From Fimenecus stercoravium (lineage in GTDB: Bacteria; Bacillota; Clostridia; Oscillospirales; Acutalibacteraceae): a stretch of DNA of 10,122 nt. Below, piece after piece: positions 7,753 through 10,122 of this stretch. The position numbers and the translations under genes were made by a program. The DNA lies in contig DVIC01000019.1 in the NCBI GenBank assembly GCA_018711545.1, forward strand, positions 1-10,122, read 5' to 3'. The notes beneath the pieces were generated by a model, which had not been told where the DNA came from, did not search any database, and saw nothing but the letters and a program-made list of their open reading frames with translations. Positions within the stretch are counted from its first letter, which is position 1. Each line of letters begins with the position of its first letter.

Positions 7753-8286
7753 CTATTCTTGTGCGGCGCGGGGTGAATCCTCCGGCCTTTCTGAAAATGC
7801 GGCAGGGAAGAAGTCCCGCAGCAGCGCCTTCCCCGTTTCGGTGCGGAAAATGCGTGCATCGCCTTTGCGCACGGCATCCGCAGAGAGCGTATCCTCGCAG
7901 GCGTTGACGAGAAAATCCGCTTCGATAAGCGCACGGTATACGGGGTCTGCGTCCTCTGTATAGGTGTGGTGGCAGGCAACAAGCACGCCGACACGCTCTG
8001 CCGTTTCGCGCGCTTCTCCGAGCGAGAGCAGGAGTCCCACCGCCTTTGCCGGCCCGAATTCCTCCTGCATTTTGCCCGTACAGTGCCCAAATTCCCGCTC
8101 GCAGTCGCGTATGGCAATATCGTGCGTAAGCGCGGCGGCTTCGAGCGTATGCAGCGCTTTCGCAGACAGCCCCTCGCGTTCACCGATGCATTTTGCGAGC
8201 GCATATACCTTTAAAAAATGTTGGATACGCCGCGTATCGCCCTGAAAATAGTTGACCATCGCGCGGCAAAGCGTGCTGATTTCCAT
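7753..8286 (-). CDS. HD-domain phosphohydrolase
   Basis: A 177-residue cytosolic protein with the metal-binding pattern of HD hydrolases: His23 (IQHFLKVYALA), the HD pair His55-Asp56 in AALTHDIAI, His106/His107 in ACHHTY, and Asp124 in EADFLVN. Such proteins hydrolyse phosphate esters in nucleotides or signalling molecules; the substrate cannot be read from the sequence. Length is that of a single-domain HD protein, with an acidic, probably flexible tail (165-177). ATG 8286 has GAGGG 6 nt upstream. It has its own promoter (8338-8310), divergent from the leader RNA on the other strand, and lies directly upstream of the zapA promoter. Confidence 0.87.
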   Translation of the reverse strand: MEISTLCRAMVNYFQGDTRRIQHFLKVYALAKCIGEREGLSAKALHTLEAAALTHDIAIRDCEREFGHCTGKMQEEFGPAKAVGLLLSLGEARETAERVGVLVACHHTYTEDADPVYRALIEADFLVNACEDTLSADAVRKGDARIFRTETGKALLRDFFPAAFSERPEDSPRAAQE

Positions 8287-8309
8287 CGTGTTCCCTCATT
8301 TCTATTTCC

Positions 8310-8338
8310 ATAATAGAGGAAACAGCGGCAAAATGCAA
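8310..8338 (-). promoter_or_regulatory. Promoter of the HD-domain gene
   Basis: On the minus strand: TTGCAT (8338-8333), 17-bp spacer, TATTAT (8315-8310). The predicted start is near 8303, about 17 nt before the HD gene ATG. It is divergent from, and 17 bp away from, the -35 box of the + strand promoter. Confidence 0.7.
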
Positions 8339-8355
8339 GGGAAGTACGCAAAATG
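8328..8355. repeat. Pair of 8-bp direct repeats between divergent promoters
   Basis: GCAAAATG occurs at 8328-8335 and 8348-8355, exactly 20 bp apart (about two helical turns). The first copy overlaps the -35 box of the HD promoter and the second abuts the -35 box of the + strand promoter. This is a possible site for a shared regulator; it is short enough to be chance. Confidence 0.35.
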
Positions 8356-8384
8356 TTGACAAAGACGGCGCGCTGTGGTACTCT
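8356..8384 (+). promoter_or_regulatory. Promoter of the leader RNA and membrane-protein cassette
   Basis: Consensus TTGACA (8356-8361), 17-bp spacer, TACTCT (8379-8384) with TG at 8376-8377 as an extended -10. The -10 box is poor, offset by the perfect -35 and the TG. The start is expected near 8391. An inverted repeat CTCT-ACAAAT-AGAG (8381-8394) spans the -10 and start. Confidence 0.65.
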
Positions 8385-8390
8385 ACAAAT

Positions 8391-8481
8391 AGAGACGACC
8401 CTCTCGGAAATTGCCGGACGCACGCAGCCTTTTTGAGTGCGTTTGCTTTCCTGCGGCTGCGTGCAAACGCAGCCGCTTTTT
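8391..8481 (+). ncRNA. Structured leader RNA with terminator (attenuator/riboswitch candidate or ~90-nt sRNA)
   Basis: From the predicted start to the T run the RNA is about 91 nt. It can form AGAG/CUCU (8391-8394 with 8401-8404), CGG/CCG (8405-8407 with 8414-8416), and ACGCAC/GUGCGU (8418-8423 with 8437-8442). It ends in a perfect 10-bp terminator. Two further perfect helices exclude that terminator: 8420-8429 with 8456-8465 (10 bp) and 8438-8446 with 8463-8471 (9 bp). Such competing helices upstream of a terminator and a gene are the hallmark of transcription attenuation. I do not recognise it as a named riboswitch, T-box or leader class. The alternative is a free-standing small RNA ending at the same terminator. 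Pairings are read directly; regulation and ligand are inferred or unknown. Confidence 0.55.
8453..8481 (+). terminator. Strong intrinsic terminator in the leader of the membrane-protein genes
   Basis: GCGGCTGCGT (8453-8462) pairs perfectly with ACGCAGCCGC (8467-8476) around a GCAA loop of the GNRA type, followed by five T (8477-8481). It lies 93 nt before the first downstream start codon, with no coding sequence of note before it, so it must be bypassed for the downstream genes to be expressed from this promoter. Confidence 0.92.
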
Positions 8482-8573
8482 GCGTATATGTGGAAAGGAG
8501 GGAAAACGAAAAAGCAACGAACACATTTCTATAAAGCGGAGGATTTTCTTGTTTGTGCGTTAGGAGGGAATAT

Positions 8574-8921
8574 ATGCAAAACCGCGTAAAACCCTGGATG
8601 CTGTTTACTGCCGCCGGCGTGTTTTACACATGGTATCTCGTGTCAAGCATTTTGCTCAACTGCACAACGTGGAGTTATACCCTGCACGACACACAATGGC
8701 GGATATTTACCTTTTTCACACATTTCTTTCTGGATTTGGAGCTGTTTTATTCGCTGCAAATCGTGCTCCTGCCCATCGCTTTTGTCATCTACACCATTGT
8801 GGTGCTGGTGATTTACAAGCCGTTTACAAAGGCACAGAAGATCGTTTTCGGCCTATTGCCTGCTGTAGCACTTGTCGGGAACAGCATTGCTATGGCTGCC
8901 GGTACGGTTATGCCCGGATAA
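8574..8921 (+). CDS. Small multi-pass membrane protein of unknown function (copy A)
   Basis: A 115-residue hydrophobic protein I do not recognise. Hydrophobic segments lie at about 9-29, 44-60, 61-81 and 90-110, suggesting three or four membrane spans. A basic loop with YKPFTKAQKI (81-90) precedes the last span. Aligned without gaps to the next gene product it has 62 of 113 identical residues, including FTAAG (11-15), WYLVS (20-24), LLNCT (27-31), THF (49-51), IYTI (72-75) and YKPFTKAQKI. No catalytic or metal-binding motif stands out, although Cys30, His50 and Glu56 are kept in both copies. ATG 8574 is set by AGGAGG (8562-8567) 6 nt upstream; the in-frame TTG 8553 overlaps that site region. 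Transcription probably depends on readthrough of the leader terminator. Confidence 0.8.
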   Translation: MQNRVKPWMLFTAAGVFYTWYLVSSILLNCTTWSYTLHDTQWRIFTFFTHFFLDLELFYSLQIVLLPIAFVIYTIVVLVIYKPFTKAQKIVFGLLPAVALVGNSIAMAAGTVMPG

Positions 8922-9023
8922 GCGCGGAAACAAACCAAGTTATGCGGATGCCGGACCAAAGCATAAGCGGTGTTTTGCCTAAACCGCATTGCTTTTCTGT
9001 CAAAGTTTCATGGAGGGAAGCAT

Positions 9024-9365
9024 ATGAAAACCCGCATCAAACCACGGGCACTATTCACCGCCGCCGGCATATTTTATATCTGGTATCTTGTATCCGGCGT
9101 GCTGCTGAACTGCACTTCGCTTGCCGATACGTTGGAGGGTACGGCTGGGAAAATTTTCAATTTCTGCACCCATTTCTACATCAATGCGGAGTTCTTTGTG
9201 CAGATCCACGGCGTTACGCTGCCGATGGTGTTTGCGATTTACACCATTGCGGTCGAGCTTGCGTATAAGCCGTTTACAAAAGCACAGAAGATTATTTTTG
9301 CGCTGTTACCGATTTTGGCAATTCTTGGAAATGTCATTGCGATATTGATCGGCGCGCGGCCTTGA
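9024..9365 (+). CDS. Small multi-pass membrane protein of unknown function (copy B, paralogue of copy A)
   Basis: A 113-residue protein, a tandem duplicate of the preceding product (55% identity, gapless). Hydrophobic segments at about 9-29, 53-81 and 90-110 correspond to those of copy A. The differences cluster in the loop after the first span (residues 32-46: Leu, Ala, Asp for Trp, Ser, Tyr) and at 59-65, so the two may bind different partners or form a heteromer. Codons have diverged while the residues are kept, which suggests selection on the protein. The start at 9024 is chosen for GGAGGG (9012-9017) 6 nt upstream; an in-frame TTG at 8970 has no such site. It follows copy A after 102 nt and precedes copy C after 70 nt, with no convincing terminator between. 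Confidence 0.8.
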   Translation: MKTRIKPRALFTAAGIFYIWYLVSGVLLNCTSLADTLEGTAGKIFNFCTHFYINAEFFVQIHGVTLPMVFAIYTIAVELAYKPFTKAQKIIFALLPILAILGNVIAILIGARP

Positions 9366-9435
9366 GCGAAACGGCGGGAAAGTGCCTTTGCTGCATCTGC
9401 CTGAAAGGCGCTGCATGTATGAGAGGAGGAACACT

Positions 9436-9891
9436 TTGAAAACCAAAACACGCTGTATTTTATCGATTGTCCTAAGCCTTCTGCCCGCCCTTCGGTGGGC
9501 GGCACTGCAAGCGGGGGACTTGCTTTCGGCAACACACCCGCGCGCAGCCTGGATATTGTCTGATTTCGTTGGGATGGGCATTTTGGGCGAAAGCACCATA
9601 TTGCTATATTTCCTGTACCCGATTCTTTGCGCGGTGGCGGCCTGCGCCATGTACCACTTTTCACAAGAGGACCTCCCCGCGCGTCTTGAAAAGCTGCTGC
9701 TTGGGTTTCCTGTTGCGGGCGGCGTTGTCACGGTGTTGAATTTTGTTTTAAGCGTTTGGGTGATCGGCTTCGAGGTGTTTGAGCCGCTGACGGCGCTTTC
9801 GGCGCTTGCGCTGTTTGGCTGGCTGGGGAGCAATATCGCGGCACTGGTTTACCTGCGGCGGGAAAAACGCAAGGAAAGTTCGCCTGATTGA
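9436..9891 (+). CDS. Four-span membrane protein of unknown function (third cassette gene)
   Basis: A 151-residue protein I do not recognise. Predicted spans: about 7-27, 54-74, 85-110 and 116-140, with a basic C-terminal tail (RREKRK, 141-146) that would sit in the cytoplasm. I set the start at TTG 9436 because AGGAGG (9424-9429) lies 6 nt upstream, the same spacing as in the two preceding genes; the in-frame ATG 9415 has no ribosome site. The N-terminus (MKTKTRC) resembles that of copy B (MKTRIKP). The stretch LYPILCAVAA...ARLEKLLLGFPVAGG (60-96) resembles LLPIAFVIYT...KAQKIVFGLLPAVAL in copy A, so it may be a distant relative. That resemblance is weak and is inference. Confidence 0.78.
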   Translation: MKTKTRCILSIVLSLLPALRWAALQAGDLLSATHPRAAWILSDFVGMGILGESTILLYFLYPILCAVAACAMYHFSQEDLPARLEKLLLGFPVAGGVVTVLNFVLSVWVIGFEVFEPLTALSALALFGWLGSNIAALVYLRREKRKESSPD

Positions 9892-9893
9892 AT

Positions 9894-9922
9894 TTGTAAT
9901 TCTCGTACCGCAACAGTATAGA
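9894..9922 (+). promoter_or_regulatory. Promoter candidate for the gene starting at 10091
   Basis: TTGTAA (9894-9899), 17-bp spacer, TATAGA (9917-9922), starting 3 bp after the preceding stop codon. Predicted start near 9929, giving a leader of about 160 nt. Confidence 0.55.
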
Positions 9923-10090
9923 ACAACAAACGGAATATATCAAATTCACAAAAGTCAAAGGAAAGGTGATAAAAGCCATTTAATTAGATATATTATCACA
10001 TACAAGACATGTACCGCATAATTACAAGCTCTTTTCCGATTGCCACGTCGTAGCATAAGCGGAAACGGCTGGCCTAAGGAGGTTTTGTCT
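9923..10090 (+). other. AT-rich leader region upstream of the last gene
   Basis: No coding sequence with a ribosome site was seen here. It contains the inverted repeat GTGATAA (9966-9972) / TTATCAC (9993-9999) with a 20-bp gap, and TTTCCG (10033-10038) / CGGAAA (10060-10065) with a 21-bp gap. Neither is followed by a T run, so they are not terminators as they stand. They may be operator or RNA structure, or chance in AT-rich DNA. Confidence 0.3.
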
Positions 10091-10122
10091 ATGACGGCCA
10101 CACAAATCCAAACGAAAGCACG
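10091..10122 (+). CDS. Start of an unidentified gene (cut by window end)
   Basis: ATG 10091 follows AAGGAGG (10076-10082) with an 8-nt gap, and the frame stays open to the window edge (MTATQIQTKA). The ribosome site is nearly perfect, so a real gene is likely. Ten residues are too few to name a product. Confidence 0.6.
   Translation, partial: MTATQIQTKA

Noticed and set aside
8967..8987. Hairpin GCGGT/ACCGC between copies A and B as a terminator
   Set aside because: The stem has a bulge and only 5-7 pairs, and the following sequence lacks a proper T run, so it is unlikely to stop transcription.
8960..10062. 11-bp repeat AGCATAAGCGG at 8960-8970 and 10052-10062
   Set aside because: Several 11-bp matches are expected by chance in a window of this size, and the flanks do not extend the match.

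Overview
The window looks like chromosomal DNA from a moderately GC-rich member of the Bacillota, probably class Clostridia (Oscillospirales-like). The basis is the Firmicutes-type short ZapA with a long coiled tail, the zapA-U32 gene pair, AGGAGG-type ribosome binding sites placed 6-7 nt before the start codons, and TATAAT-type promoters. This is inferred from gene content and style; no rRNA or other marker gene is present. No tRNA, rRNA, CRISPR array or insertion sequence was seen.

Layout: (1) 2-3040, + strand: the 3' ~94% of carB (carbamoyl-phosphate synthase large subunit), closed by a strong intrinsic terminator. (2) 3101-3727, + strand: a self-contained type II toxin-antitoxin operon (Phd/YefM-like antitoxin, RelE/ParE-like toxin) with a near-consensus promoter and a palindrome inside it that is a likely autoregulatory operator. 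(3) 3773-4804, + strand: a membrane-anchored alpha/beta hydrolase with its own terminator, which contains the stop codon of the convergent gene dut. (4) 4843-8286, - strand: HD-domain phosphohydrolase, then zapA, a U32 family protein of the RlhA type, and dut. The last three overlap (8 nt, then 1 nt), so they are probably translationally coupled. There is one promoter before the HD gene and another before zapA. (5) 8310-8573: a divergent promoter region followed by a + strand leader RNA with a perfect 10-bp terminator hairpin and several mutually exclusive alternative helices. This looks like an attenuator or riboswitch, or else a ~90-nt small RNA. (6) 8574-9891, + strand: three small, unrecognised multi-pass membrane proteins. 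The first two are tandem duplicates (62 of 113 residues identical, no gaps) and the third may be a distant relative. (7) 9892-10122: a promoter, a ~160-nt leader and the first codons of another + strand gene cut by the window edge.

How the parts fit: carB and dut serve pyrimidine/arginine supply and dUTP removal, zapA serves cell division, and the U32 protein probably serves RNA modification. These are housekeeping. The accessory and most novel part is 8310-9891, where an RNA switch candidate stands in front of a small-membrane-protein cassette of unknown function. Function there cannot be assigned from the sequence alone.
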